A DNA stretch of 64,000 nucleotides from Candidatus Poseidonia sp. (GTDB taxonomy: Archaea; Thermoplasmatota; Poseidoniia; Poseidoniales; Poseidoniaceae): contig JADHPT010000005.1 of the NCBI GenBank assembly GCA_016778305.1, positions 42,566 to 106,565 on the forward strand, in the 5' to 3' direction. The notes below the pieces were generated by a model, which saw nothing but the letters and a program-made list of their open reading frames with translations, had not been told where the DNA came from and ran no database searches. Shown here in pieces: positions 25,702-35,628 of this stretch (position 1 is its first letter; every line of letters begins with the position of its first letter). The translations under genes were made by a program, and so were the position numbers.

Positions 25702-26172
25702 TCATTCCTTACGCTTGGCCTTCTGTGCCAGCATGTTTTCACGGATCGCCTCTGCCTTTTCCCACTCTTCTTGTTCGCCATCAGTATTCGGTGAAAATTG
25801 AGGCACGGGTATCGGGCGCATCATGGAGTCGATGGCAACAAAAAAGAAGTAACCTTCGCAAATAATTTTCTTTTCCCACGTTGCTTTGCTCATGGTATAT
25901 GCCGTGACTTTGGTGCAGGCAGTGTGGCTGCTGGTGTAGACTACTTGGCCAGTTACTTCCAACAGATCACCCTGGCGAGCGGGCGCGATGAAAGTAAGCG
26001 TGTCGATGGAAATCGTGACGAATTCACGATGGGCAAACTTAGCACATGCGATGCCTCCAGCCTTGTCCATTAATGAAAGAAGGCGACCGCCGAAGAGCGT
26101 ATTGTAGGCGTTGGTGTCCTGTGGAAAGACCTCTTCGATTAGCGTTACGGGCTCGGTTGAGTAGGGGTCCAT
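25702..26172 (-). CDS. Hotdog-fold acyl-CoA thioesterase
   Basis: A roughly 156-aa protein of the YciA/BFIT acyl-CoA thioesterase type. VTLIEEVFPQDTNAYNTLFGGRLLSLMDKAGGIACAKFAHREFVTISIDTLTFIAPARQGDLLEVTGQVVY shows the classic N-x-x-GG-x-xL-x-x-MD pattern, with the catalytic Asp, and the FxxPxxxGDxxxxxG strand. It hydrolyses acyl-CoA, releasing free acids and CoA. It could adjust acyl-CoA pools or release products linked to the megasynthase, though it lies 10 kb away. An earlier Met (MNYEGEG, about 26205) is a possible start. It is divergent from the 1946-aa surface protein. Confidence 0.9.
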   Translation of the reverse strand: MDPYSTEPVTLIEEVFPQDTNAYNTLFGGRLLSLMDKAGGIACAKFAHREFVTISIDTLTFIAPARQGDLLEVTGQVVYTSSHTACTKVTAYTMSKATWEKKIICEGYFFFVAIDSMMRPIPVPQFSPNTDGEQEEWEKAEAIRENMLAQKAKRKE

Positions 26173-26301
26173 GGTCTGTCCACAGCCTTCTCCCTCATAA
26201 TTCATCGTCAACAATCAAGCCCCTTGACGCACAATTCCGCCGTAACCACAAAGCGACGAGATTTTAGGGGGTGCACCCCTCCCTACCTCGTAGGTGACAC
26301 C

Positions 26302-29300
26302 ATGCAAACCAAATCACCCCGAAAAAGCACGCCATTATTTCTTGTATTTCTGATGCTACTCGCACCTTTTGCAGCAGCCAATGTGACGAATTTTGCCAAT
26401 GGAAACGAAGAAGCAGAAATCGTCATCCGTGACGGAAATCCCCTTGTGAATATCGATGACGGAGCCATCAATCTCCCCGACGGAGAAACGGTGACGGGCG
26501 CCACGATGACCATTTCGACCTCGATGGTTGAGCATGCTGCTCAATCCCGTATAGATTTGGAGAATGGAGCTCAAGAAGGAAAGAACGTATGGGATCCTGC
26601 CGACAACAATCAGCTAACGCAATTTAGCGATATCTCATTATTCCAAATAGAAGTTGATAACACACCCACACCTGTTTCGCTCAAGGCTGAAGGCTTCCTC
26701 ACTGACTTTGAGGGAACGGGTGCAAACTTCAATGACCGGACCGACCCCAACGACATGCCGCTCTCTGGCGCCGGTTGGGAACATGGCCGCTTGAGTGCTA
26801 GCGATACACCTGCAGGATGTGCTTCTGGCGACGAATGCTGGGGAACGAATCTGGTTGATAACAACTATACCGACGATAACGGTGTTGCTGAATTCAAAGT
26901 ATCATTGCATTCCGCAGAACTCTTTGTCGACCCCCTCCTAAAATCAAAGACGGTGACCTTTGATTCCTGGCACAATCTTGAAACAGCCGTAGGGACGCAA
27001 AGCAACACGCTTCGCTTTTTGGACTGCGCATATGTTGAAATCCGCTCGTCTCCCAATCCTGGCTTCCCACCGGACAACAGTGGCTTCTCTCACATCAGCT
27101 TTGACACAAGTGCGAGCACTGGTATTCAATACGGAAGCAATTATGCTCAAGGTGCTGGAGGAAGTCAGAACGGCAAAATCCGGTCTGGCTGCACCGGTCT
27201 GCAAAACGGGTCCGATTGGGAATACGGGCTTGCTGGACAATCCACAAGTTCATCCAATCCAAGCGGTTGGATGTCGCTGGGTATTGATCTCAACGACTAC
27301 ATCGACGAGTATGTACAACTACGCTTCGTGATGCACCATACCGCAAGCACTCTTCCCAACGTCGATGATAATATGTCGGGGTGGTATATTGACAACTTCC
27401 TCCTAGGAGACCTCCTACCTCAAAACGGAAGCATGATCGTTCGCGGCATGACCCCTTCGGTCATGGGTGGCGAAAACCATCCAAACGGTTACGGCCTCCT
27501 TTCACTCGAGGCAGAAACATCCTCAAGTGCCACCTTGACCGTAGACGTTCTCGACACCACAAATAACATCATTGTTGATAAGAACGGGAACCTGATGGAA
27601 GGTCTCAGCGGTGACATCATTGAACTGTGGGACATTGATTCTCAACTCAATCGCGCCGTCAATCTACGGTTTAATTTCAATTCAGGTCCAGATCGCCTTT
27701 CGACTCCAATTCTGCACGGTTTCAGCATCGGGACCCGCGTCGGTACAGGTTTCAATTTCACGTCCATCGGGCCGTCGGCTATCGATGATGGTGTGTGGCA
27801 AACCACTGGTGGCGGCGAGCCGATGATGTATACTCCGGAACTTGTGAAACATCAATTTTCACCATCTCTTAAACGCAGTAAATTCAGCCAGCCGATAACC
27901 TCCATCACACCCTACATCCAAGATGCTTGCACGGAGGCACCCGGCATAGAGATCAATCCAACTGGAAGTATCAACTCAATCCCACTCGACGACGGCGTGA
28001 AGACGAACTTCGCAGCCCCCCTCTTTGGTTTCAGCGCAATATTGTCCTACCAAGGTGCCTGTGACGTCGGAGGAATGTGGTTTGATCTCGAATTTGGACA
28101 TCATGCAGATGATTTACGAATTGACATCGCCAATGATGGTGATGTCGACTACGGCTTCACAGAGCCTGCTTTCGGCATGTTCGGCCGCCAAACTCAATTT
28201 ATTTCAAGTACGGTTGACAACATCAACTACGGTAGCGACCACGCATCCATGACCTTGGGTGTTAACGGAGCTGCACAAGGTGCGTTCTTCCTCCTACCAG
28301 CAGGTGCTGAGGTATCAAGCGCAGAATTGAGTTTTGACCAAGTCAGCATCCGCTCCAACAGCGATGATTCGGAAGGATTCGAACTGTCGCTCATGGCCGG
28401 TTCCCAATCTCAGGATTTAGGAGACATGCCAAACGCAACCCAAATCCTTCCTGAGATGTTGAGTCCGTCGATGCCTCTGAAGGACTCCTTGAACAATTTG
28501 TTGACCAATCCTTCAGTGCCTGGCACTCATCAAGACGAATTTGGACGCTACTGGGTGATGTTCCGACTGGGCGTTGATTCCCCCAATGCTTCTTCTGGAA
28601 CGAGCCTGAAAGTCGTTGACCTCGACATCGTTTACAATTATTCAACGACCTTGAACTCCAACGACGGTCTCGATATTGAATTGAATCAGGGTGTCGCTTT
28701 GTGGACCGGTGGCGCAACGGCTACCGTCCCCATTGCCGTTCATACATCCAGCGGCGGCAGCGTGAAATTCTCTGACTTGTCAGTGACCTCCAGCACGGGG
28801 TACACCAATACCATCTCCCTTACAAATAACCCAGTAGGCCTCTATCCGAGCGGAGATATTTACGAAGTAGTGACCACTCACGTTGTGGATACGGTTACTG
28901 GAACGAGTCTCTCTGAAGCCTGGCTGACCTTTGAAACACCAACTGACTACATCAAACTCGCTTATTCAGACTTCAATGCCTTCAGCGAGGCGAGCGATGT
29001 CAATAATTACGTCACGCTCGAGGCAACCTCATCGGCTAGCGACATCACCAATGGAAAGCAGGTCACTTGGCATTTCCGAGTCAACCCCGCATGGGACGAC
29101 ACCGAAGCAGTTCGTCTCTATGCTGGATTGACGACTACCAATAACGTCAACGGATTGCCGGATGCTGTATTGCTCGATCCTGCCGTAGGAAATGCGGTTG
29201 AAAACGATGCAGGCATTACCATGTTCACGCTTCAAAACAGCATCGGTATCACCCAATCATTGACAGGGGCAGAATCAGGACAAGACATCAATCTCGTCGG

Positions 29301-32142
29301 GCAAATCCGCCTCGAGGATTTGAATCAAGCACCCGACCCATCATCCTACTTCATGGTCCTCGAAATCAAGCACGTCAACACCACTGACGGCAACATCACC
29401 ATCGAATGGGAAGAAGTAGCCAATCGTTCAGGTGTGATCGGCGGCGATTTCAACTGGAACATCGATCTTGGAAGCGCTGCAGGAAGCGAAACCTACCGTT
29501 TCGCAGTGCGAGGTTATGAGGGCGGCGATTTGCTTTGCCCACCTGCCGAATACAATCCCGATGAGACCTGCGGCATTCCCTTTGATATCTCAATTGATAC
29601 CTATGAGCCCAATCTCCTTGACATACAGGTATTGAGCCCCGGTACTGATGCAAACGTCGAAGAAAACTGGAGAACCTTGGTGGACGACACGTGGGTTGTT
29701 CCTCAGCAAAGCCAGAAGATTCGCATGTCCAGTCAGGACCTTCCTAGCCCACCTGCAAGCCTGGACTTGCACATTTGGGTTGAGCACGATCACGACGCTA
29801 ACGACGACGGACAACCCGATGCTGACGAATACATCACCGTCACCATGAACGGTGATGGAGCAGCTCCAACTGCCAACTACACCGGGGAATACAACGACGT
29901 AGCGAACGAAGGACTTGAAGGCAAAGTTTCAATGTGGATTGAGGGCTTTGATCTAGCAGGTAACCCCATTGACGGTGGCTCCTCTGGATTCGATGACGAC
30001 CGCATCACCTACGTCTCCATGACCTCAAAGACACCGGTGATTCGAAATTTCTTCATTGAAGATTCGCAGGGCAACGGCTTCCTGAACTCGAATGCCAACC
30101 AGTGGGACGGCACCTGGAACCAAACCATGTACGCTGGAAATACCTACCACCTCATCATGGAAGCCAGTGACGATAACGGATGGCGTGACGTAGATTTCTT
30201 CCAGTTGAATCTCGACAAAACATCAGATGACATGGTCATCTATTACTTCCCTCGAAATGGAACGGCATGGACCAACAGCCCGCACATCGAAATTGTGGAT
30301 GATGGGACAACCTCACCCTCCATGCTCAACATGGATGGATTTGCGCTCATCGACCCGTTTGAATCAGATTTCATCCTCAACATCCCTATCCGCATCAATT
30401 GGGGGATTGTTGGCATGGACGGTAAGGACCTCGAACCTCGTTTGCAAATGCAAGATCTTGACAATCCACTGTACACCATGCTCTCGGGTGTGCCGGGCCG
30501 ATACATCCAAATTTGGCGATATTATGACGGCATTCAACTTGATTTGCGAACGGATGAAGTCAACAATCTGATGGTCACTCCAACCTTTGAGGATATGAGT
30601 GAACCAACGACACAAGATATCCGTCAAGGATTTGTCTTTGCAGGTGACACCATTCGCTTTAACGGGCAATATGCATTCAGAGAAGGGATTTACAACAGCG
30701 TTTACATCAACCCTGAAGTTGAACTCACGATGGAAATCATCCGCAAAGATGCTACGGAAGATTTCGCTAAGGGCTACATCTCGACACCAGGAGAGACCAT
30801 CACGCACACCTTTACGGGCGGTGTCTTTGACTTCAACATCACAGCCCCGGTCTTCACCAACGAGTATGAATACGAATTCAAACTGATCAACCTACCAGAT
30901 GGGGCAGAAGACTTCACCTCTGCTTTCTGTGCTACCTCGACGTCCTTTGGATGTGAATCGTTCACCCTCAAGGTCGACCGTACGCCACCCGAAGTTGTCT
31001 CCAATACATGGCTCGCCCAAAAGGGTGCATTGGACGCCAGTGCTCCTGATCGCATCATCAGCAATGTCCTCTCGACTGCAGTGTACCATTGCGTGGACAT
31101 GCAGGTCCAAATCAAAGAGCAAGAAGCCATGTTCCCCGGTGACCTGCAGGTCAATTGGATGTTCTACCAAGACAATATCAACGATATCAAATGGAATGAA
31201 TATGTCAAGTACTTCGATGCAGAACCAGGATCACAGACGCTTTCCTTGAGTACCATGAGCGGTGGCTACCTTGCCACAGCAGAGTGCGTTGACCTCTGGC
31301 CAATCACCAATGACATCTACGAACCTGAAGGTGATTGGGACGACATTGAACTCATCTTCTGGGTCTCTGGTGCGGATTCTGCGGGATCAACCGTCCGTTT
31401 GGGCGGTGGACCTCAAGAGGACGGCTCAGTACTTCCTATCTTCTCAGGCCAACCCCAATACAAGTCGGAGTACACCTTCATCCGTGAAGAAGCAAAATTC
31501 GAAATTCAAGATGTCTTGATCGATTCAGAACCACGAGTCGGAGAGAGCATGGATTTGCGCATCAAGGTCAAGAACACCGGAAGTATGGCTGGCACTGCCG
31601 ACTTGGTCATTAAATCCGTCACCGACGGTGGGACGCCGGTTGTTGAACTCGTCGTTCAATCAGATGAATTAGGGATTGCAGAAACGAGCGATTGGATAGA
31701 AGTCACCCTCGAACCTTTCGGTGCTCAAACAACTGGGATGTACTACGTCATCACTCTCAACGGTTCGAGTACTCCTCTCTATGATGGTTCAGTGGAAGGA
31801 GATGCATTCAACGTCCAGGTAGCACTCGAGGAAGATAGTTCTTCGATGCTCCTCATCGTTGTTCTCTTGGTCGCTGTCATCGGCATTCTAGGGACACTGG
31901 TTTTCGTCTTCGCACGTCGTGGAGCAGGTGGAGGTGAATCCATGTTTGATGATGAATACGAGGAAGAAGACGATGCAGGCTACGATGAACAAAAGGTTCT
32001 CGCACAGATTCCAGCAAATGTCGACCCCGAAATGGCACGAGCAATGGAAGCATTCCCTCAATGGACTCAAGAAGAAATCCAAGGCTATTTCGACCAAGGA
32101 TGGAACGTTGAATCTCTGCACGACTGGGTCAACAATCAGTGA
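26302..32142 (+). CDS. Giant membrane-anchored surface protein
   Basis: A 1946-aa secreted protein. MQTKSPRKSTPLFLVFLMLLAPFAAANV is a Sec-type signal peptide at the ATG at 26302; the track start is 26 codons too early. The ectodomain, about 1850 residues, is rich in Asn, Asp, Thr, Ser and Gly and looks like repeated beta-sandwich modules, with several possible Ca-binding Asp-rich loops (HDHDANDDGQPDADEYI). Near the C terminus is one membrane helix (SSMLLIVVLLVAVIGILGTLVFVFARR), then an acidic cytoplasmic tail (DDEYEEEDDAGYDEQ) and a small helical motif (FPQWTQEEIQGYFDQGWNVESLHDWVNN). It may be a structural cell-surface or adhesion protein. Confidence 0.87.
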   Translation: MQTKSPRKSTPLFLVFLMLLAPFAAANVTNFANGNEEAEIVIRDGNPLVNIDDGAINLPDGETVTGATMTISTSMVEHAAQSRIDLENGAQEGKNVWDPADNNQLTQFSDISLFQIEVDNTPTPVSLKAEGFLTDFEGTGANFNDRTDPNDMPLSGAGWEHGRLSASDTPAGCASGDECWGTNLVDNNYTDDNGVAEFKVSLHSAELFVDPLLKSKTVTFDSWHNLETAVGTQSNTLRFLDCAYVEIRSSPNPGFPPDNSGFSHISFDTSASTGIQYGSNYAQGAGGSQNGKIRSGCTGLQNGSDWEYGLAGQSTSSSNPSGWMSLGIDLNDYIDEYVQLRFVMHHTASTLPNVDDNMSGWYIDNFLLGDLLPQNGSMIVRGMTPSVMGGENHPNGYGLLSLEAETSSSATLTVDVLDTTNNIIVDKNGNLMEGLSGDIIELWDIDSQLNRAVNLRFNFNSGPDRLSTPILHGFSIGTRVGTGFNFTSIGPSAIDDGVWQTTGGGEPMMYTPELVKHQFSPSLKRSKFSQPITSITPYIQDACTEAPGIEINPTGSINSIPLDDGVKTNFAAPLFGFSAILSYQGACDVGGMWFDLEFGHHADDLRIDIANDGDVDYGFTEPAFGMFGRQTQFISSTVDNINYGSDHASMTLGVNGAAQGAFFLLPAGAEVSSAELSFDQVSIRSNSDDSEGFELSLMAGSQSQDLGDMPNATQILPEMLSPSMPLKDSLNNLLTNPSVPGTHQDEFGRYWVMFRLGVDSPNASSGTSLKVVDLDIVYNYSTTLNSNDGLDIELNQGVALWTGGATATVPIAVHTSSGGSVKFSDLSVTSSTGYTNTISLTNNPVGLYPSGDIYEVVTTHVVDTVTGTSLSEAWLTFETPTDYIKLAYSDFNAFSEASDVNNYVTLEATSSASDITNGKQVTWHFRVNPAWDDTEAVRLYAGLTTTNNVNGLPDAVLLDPAVGNAVENDAGITMFTLQNSIGITQSLTGAESGQDINLVGQIRLEDLNQAPDPSSYFMVLEIKHVNTTDGNITIEWEEVANRSGVIGGDFNWNIDLGSAAGSETYRFAVRGYEGGDLLCPPAEYNPDETCGIPFDISIDTYEPNLLDIQVLSPGTDANVEENWRTLVDDTWVVPQQSQKIRMSSQDLPSPPASLDLHIWVEHDHDANDDGQPDADEYITVTMNGDGAAPTANYTGEYNDVANEGLEGKVSMWIEGFDLAGNPIDGGSSGFDDDRITYVSMTSKTPVIRNFFIEDSQGNGFLNSNANQWDGTWNQTMYAGNTYHLIMEASDDNGWRDVDFFQLNLDKTSDDMVIYYFPRNGTAWTNSPHIEIVDDGTTSPSMLNMDGFALIDPFESDFILNIPIRINWGIVGMDGKDLEPRLQMQDLDNPLYTMLSGVPGRYIQIWRYYDGIQLDLRTDEVNNLMVTPTFEDMSEPTTQDIRQGFVFAGDTIRFNGQYAFREGIYNSVYINPEVELTMEIIRKDATEDFAKGYISTPGETITHTFTGGVFDFNITAPVFTNEYEYEFKLINLPDGAEDFTSAFCATSTSFGCESFTLKVDRTPPEVVSNTWLAQKGALDASAPDRIISNVLSTAVYHCVDMQVQIKEQEAMFPGDLQVNWMFYQDNINDIKWNEYVKYFDAEPGSQTLSLSTMSGGYLATAECVDLWPITNDIYEPEGDWDDIELIFWVSGADSAGSTVRLGGGPQEDGSVLPIFSGQPQYKSEYTFIREEAKFEIQDVLIDSEPRVGESMDLRIKVKNTGSMAGTADLVIKSVTDGGTPVVELVVQSDELGIAETSDWIEVTLEPFGAQTTGMYYVITLNGSSTPLYDGSVEGDAFNVQVALEEDSSSMLLIVVLLVAVIGILGTLVFVFARRGAGGGESMFDDEYEEEDDAGYDEQKVLAQIPANVDPEMARAMEAFPQWTQEEIQGYFDQGWNVESLHDWVNNQ

Positions 32143-32151
32143 GGCATCTGC

Positions 32152-32958
32152 ATGACATCCCAGCATGACTGGGCCGACATGGTCTGGACAGACCCTGAAG
32201 GCGGTCGGGTAATTCTTCATGGGACACTCCCTACCGTGGTCTTCCCCAACGCCATGCGTCCCAGAGATCACTGGCATGGATTGGCATTGCTCGACGCCCC
32301 CGACATCGTAGACTTGTGGGTTCAAGAAGAGAAGGACGAGGCTGAATCGCAAGGAATTAACCTCACACATGGTCTTCTTTCTGGAGGGGCATTTGGAAAG
32401 TACCTCGAAGGCATCAACGAACTCGACGACATCCAGGGCGGCAGATTTCCAGACCCGGAACCACGCCGTCTTCAACGAAATGCAGATCGCCATGAGCGGC
32501 CCGTATTCTTCATTGAACCGCTTGCGGATGATGAGGATTGGAGTGACTATCTCACACAAGAGGCGAAAGCGGTTTCTCACTGGAGAAAGTTGCTCGGTAT
32601 GGTCCGCGTCACGAAACGATGGAAACGCTTTGTGAAGGCCCATCTCTTTCGTGCTCAACCTCCCCCAAAGGGACAGTCAACCGATTTGTCAAGTGCCAGT
32701 GTACTGGCAGGGGCTTGGTGGGACATGTGTGAGTGGCTCAGTAATCCCCTTCTTCATCAGCGAAGAGATGAACGCTATGCCGCCCGAATTCGTGGTGCCT
32801 TAGCGTCCTTACGTGAAGATCATGGAGATGATGCGACCCTTCTGGTCGCACTTCACATGCCTCAAAGGCACGGCATGTTGGAAGCGCTTAGCGGTCACCC
32901 TCGGCCAGAGGAGATTTCATCAACACCAACGGACACCGTTGGCATGGAGGAGGAATGA
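32152..32958 (+). CDS. Uncharacterised protein, weakly TraB-like C terminus
   Basis: A 268-aa soluble protein starting nine bases after the giant surface protein. I do not recognise it firmly. LLHQRRDERYAARIRGALASLREDHGDDATLLVALHMPQRHGMLEAL loosely resembles the C-terminal part of TraB/GumN proteins, where an ERDxxMA helix is followed by a hydrophobic strand and a GxxHxxGM element. The N terminus (WTDPEGGRVILHGTLPTVVFPNAMRPRDHW) is not typical. No signal or membrane segment. The stop is one base before the ATG of the TBP-like gene, so coupling is likely. Confidence 0.72.
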   Translation: MTSQHDWADMVWTDPEGGRVILHGTLPTVVFPNAMRPRDHWHGLALLDAPDIVDLWVQEEKDEAESQGINLTHGLLSGGAFGKYLEGINELDDIQGGRFPDPEPRRLQRNADRHERPVFFIEPLADDEDWSDYLTQEAKAVSHWRKLLGMVRVTKRWKRFVKAHLFRAQPPPKGQSTDLSSASVLAGAWWDMCEWLSNPLLHQRRDERYAARIRGALASLREDHGDDATLLVALHMPQRHGMLEALSGHPRPEEISSTPTDTVGMEEE

Positions 32959-32959
32959 G

Positions 32960-33502
32960 ATGGCAGTCGGATCGATGGATGTTCGCGTTGAAAATCAACT
33001 CGTTCGCTTCGTCTGTCCGACCCCCGTTAATCACGACCAAGTCGTCAGTGAAGTTGGAGGACAACGGAACAGCGGTGTCGTCATCAAAGCCCTTGACCGC
33101 CCTCGCGCCACCTTGGTGATCGATGAAGAAGGCCGTATTGTTGTTCATGGTACGCACCGCATTGAAGCGGCGCGTGCAGCTGCCAAGGAATTGCTGCTGC
33201 GTTTGGGTATGGATGACAGTGGCCTTGTAGCAGAGATGGGGCCGGTTGTTGCTTCGTTCCAATTTGAACAAAACATCAACCTTCAGGCGATTCCTGCCGA
33301 ATTGACATCAGGCAAAGCAGAATACGACCAACGCCTTGGTTGCACGACAATTCACGATTCACGTCATAACCTAACCGTTCAGCTTTGGCCAAACGGGAAA
33401 GGGATTGTCGCAGATGCTCGTCACCCCAACATGGTGGCGATGGCTGCGGTGTATTGGAAGTCAGTCTTCTCCGAAGGCGGATATTTTGTCGAACGTATTT
33501 GA
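32960..33502 (+). CDS. TBP-fold protein lacking the intercalating phenylalanines
   Basis: A 180-aa protein, exactly the length of an archaeal TATA-binding protein, with two similar halves. In the first, GVVIKALDRPRATLVIDEEGRIVVHGTHRIEAARAAAKELLLRLG follows TBP's FPGLVYRLKxPKTAxLIFxSGKVVxTGAKSxEDAxxAxxxL. In the second, VVASFQFEQNINLQAI...AEYDQRLGCTTIHDSRHNLTVQLWPNGKGIVADARHPNMVAMAAVYWKSVF follows the second repeat. The four Phe that wedge into the TATA box are absent (Ser/Val, Ile, Leu/Gly and Trp occupy those sites). It may be a divergent TBP paralogue with altered DNA binding. GGAGGAGGA precedes the ATG; the track start at 32813 is too long. Confidence 0.7.
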   Translation: MAVGSMDVRVENQLVRFVCPTPVNHDQVVSEVGGQRNSGVVIKALDRPRATLVIDEEGRIVVHGTHRIEAARAAAKELLLRLGMDDSGLVAEMGPVVASFQFEQNINLQAIPAELTSGKAEYDQRLGCTTIHDSRHNLTVQLWPNGKGIVADARHPNMVAMAAVYWKSVFSEGGYFVERI

Positions 33503-33511
33503 GGCGATGGC

Positions 33512-34393
33512 ATGACCTACGACGGTCCGATTCTGGATAATCACTTCCACCTCAATCGAAACGGACGCTATTTAGACGCCGCAAAAGATTTCCAGCGAGC
33601 AGGTGGAACCGATATCGTCCTGGTTCACTGTCCAGATTTCCGCCAACCACCTGAGACACTCAAAGGCCACACTGAAACCTACGCCGATACACTTGCTATG
33701 GCTGAAGCCGTTCGCCACGAGGTGGGTCTGGGTGTGAGGGTGGTCCTCGGGCCACATCCTGCAGCATTTGCCCATCAGTTTGAACGCTGGGTGGAGGAAG
33801 AAGGAGATGCTGGGCAGGAGCGAGCCATTGAGAATTACCGACATTCCATCGATGCTGCTCTTCATTTTGTTCACGAAGGGAAGGCGCACGCCATCGGAGA
33901 GGTTGGGCGCCCTCACTGGAAGGTTTCAGAGCACATTTGGGACCTTTCCAACATGCTACTGGATGAAACCATGCATCTTGCTGCACAGGAGGGCATTCCT
34001 TTACAATTGCACGTAGAAGGCGAAAGTGATGCAACCTATCCAGACCTTGCCGCTAGAGCCACGAAACAGGGAATGGATTTGGTCAAACTCGTTCGTCACT
34101 ACTCGCCCCCCGATGTGCGTGCGAGCCATACTCACGGCCTGACTCCAAGCGTGTTAATCGGTAAAGGGGCACTCGATCGCCTGATTGAAACACAAGGTGC
34201 CTCGAGCCACGGCTTTTTCTTAGAGACGGATTATATGGACGACCCTCGAAGACCGGGTGCTGTTTTGGGTCCAAAGACGGTGCCGAAGCGAACAAAACAA
34301 CTTCTTGAAGCGGGTATTGATGAGGATGTTCTGTGGACGACGCACCACGAGTTGGCAATGAAAGTCTACGGGGAGCCTCCAGCTGCACCATGA
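33512..34393 (+). CDS. TatD-like metal-dependent hydrolase
   Basis: A 293-aa TIM-barrel amidohydrolase of the TatD type. ILDNHFHLNRNGR contains the HxH metal motif, LGPHPAAFAH is the second-strand region, AIGEVGRPHWKV holds the conserved GE, LQLHVEG the next metal His, and DVLWTTHHELA ends the barrel near where the catalytic Asp normally lies. TatD enzymes are metal-dependent DNases or other phosphoesterases and hydrolases. Several metal positions differ from E. coli TatD, so the substrate is uncertain. It follows the TBP-like gene by nine bases on the same strand. Confidence 0.82.
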   Translation: MTYDGPILDNHFHLNRNGRYLDAAKDFQRAGGTDIVLVHCPDFRQPPETLKGHTETYADTLAMAEAVRHEVGLGVRVVLGPHPAAFAHQFERWVEEEGDAGQERAIENYRHSIDAALHFVHEGKAHAIGEVGRPHWKVSEHIWDLSNMLLDETMHLAAQEGIPLQLHVEGESDATYPDLAARATKQGMDLVKLVRHYSPPDVRASHTHGLTPSVLIGKGALDRLIETQGASSHGFFLETDYMDDPRRPGAVLGPKTVPKRTKQLLEAGIDEDVLWTTHHELAMKVYGEPPAAP

Positions 34394-34436
34394 ATTGAGA
34401 TTGACCCGATAAGGCACCCAATCTCCCATCACATTC

Positions 34437-35549
34437 ATGAAAGAGAATCCACACCCTTCCATTGTGGCCGCTATGCAACCCGGGCGAAGTTTGGTTCTCG
34501 TCACCCTCGCGCTGCTTCTCGCCTCCGTGCCGGTTAGCGCTCAGGCTCCAACTGCGCCAGGTGTTGAAATCGACTGCGATGAGAAACAGCCTGAGCTGGA
34601 CGTGCATCCGCTCAATACTCCTTCTATCGAAATCAAATGCACGGTCAAGAACCCTTCTTCATTCCAAGAATCCATCAGCGTTGAGAAGCAGTGGGATGGC
34701 ATTGAAGTTGACATGATGCTGGATGAAGATACATTTGACCTTGGACCCGATGAAGAAGAGGATTTCACCGTGACTTTTTCCGGACAAACACGTATGTCCT
34801 CCTCAATTTCCTACGAATTTACCCTGATTGCAACAGTCACCAATGTCGGCGTGTTGGATTGGCCAGAAGCACTTGCTTCAAACGCCAGCGTGAACGGTGA
34901 TTTGAACATTGGAACCTACGGGATGGTCGATCTGGATATTTCCGATAAGAGCACGAGGACCATGGGCAAGGGCGAGGAAGTCAAGGTATCTTTCCAGTTC
35001 CAAAACAACGGTAATGATGAGGATAAAATCAGTGTCAATATCGTCAATGCAGACGAACTCGAAGAACTTGGTTTCACCTTCCCTGATGGCACATTCGTTG
35101 CTGAAACCGTGAGCGAAGACGGCGTCTCTACGGTTCGAGAACTCACCATTCGGGCGCCTTCTACAATCGTTGAAGATTCTCGACATCAACTCATTTTCCA
35201 GGCAGAGAGTGAAAACGATCCGGATGCTGCGTTGAGCGAGACTACAATTTCTGTGCAGTTGGAAGCCAGTGCAGCCGCAGGTGGCTTGGGAGGCGGTCTT
35301 GAGGAAGTGAATAAAGACACATTGGTTCTCTACGGAAGCATCGCAGGTGCCGCCATCTTTGGTTTGATTCTCGTTGTCGCTATGGCTCGTGCGCTGCGCC
35401 GCCGTGCCAACTCACAACCGATGTACGTGCCCACTGTGGATCTTGAGGATGAGGCTGAAGATGAGGACGAGTTGGACCTCTCAGACCTCGACGACCTCTT
35501 CCTAGAGGATGATGATGACGACCTTGACGCCGCCTTTGCTGATTTGTGA
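34437..35549 (+). CDS. Secreted, C-terminally anchored surface protein with Asp/Glu-rich tail
   Basis: A 370-aa protein. MKENPHPSIVAAMQPGRSLVLVTLALLLASVPVSAQAP is a signal peptide (a Met at residue 13 is an alternative start). Residues 45-280 look like two beta-sandwich domains of the archaeal NEW3/CARDB type (IEIKCTVKNPSSFQESISVEKQWDGIEV, EVKVSFQFQNNGNDEDKISVNI). A membrane helix (LVLYGSIAGAAIFGLILVVAMARALRRR) precedes a cytoplasmic tail of almost only Asp, Glu and Leu (DLEDEAEDEDELDLSDLDDLFLEDDDDDLDAAF). The single-helix-plus-acidic-tail layout repeats that of the 1946-aa protein, so both may contact a common intracellular partner. Confidence 0.85.
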   Translation: MKENPHPSIVAAMQPGRSLVLVTLALLLASVPVSAQAPTAPGVEIDCDEKQPELDVHPLNTPSIEIKCTVKNPSSFQESISVEKQWDGIEVDMMLDEDTFDLGPDEEEDFTVTFSGQTRMSSSISYEFTLIATVTNVGVLDWPEALASNASVNGDLNIGTYGMVDLDISDKSTRTMGKGEEVKVSFQFQNNGNDEDKISVNIVNADELEELGFTFPDGTFVAETVSEDGVSTVRELTIRAPSTIVEDSRHQLIFQAESENDPDAALSETTISVQLEASAAAGGLGGGLEEVNKDTLVLYGSIAGAAIFGLILVVAMARALRRRANSQPMYVPTVDLEDEAEDEDELDLSDLDDLFLEDDDDDLDAAFADL

Positions 35550-35628
35550 AACCGAGCAAACGGCATTCTCCCTAAGGTCATGAACTCGGCCGATGTACTT
35601 CACTCCGAAGGGTAACACTCAAAGGCTT

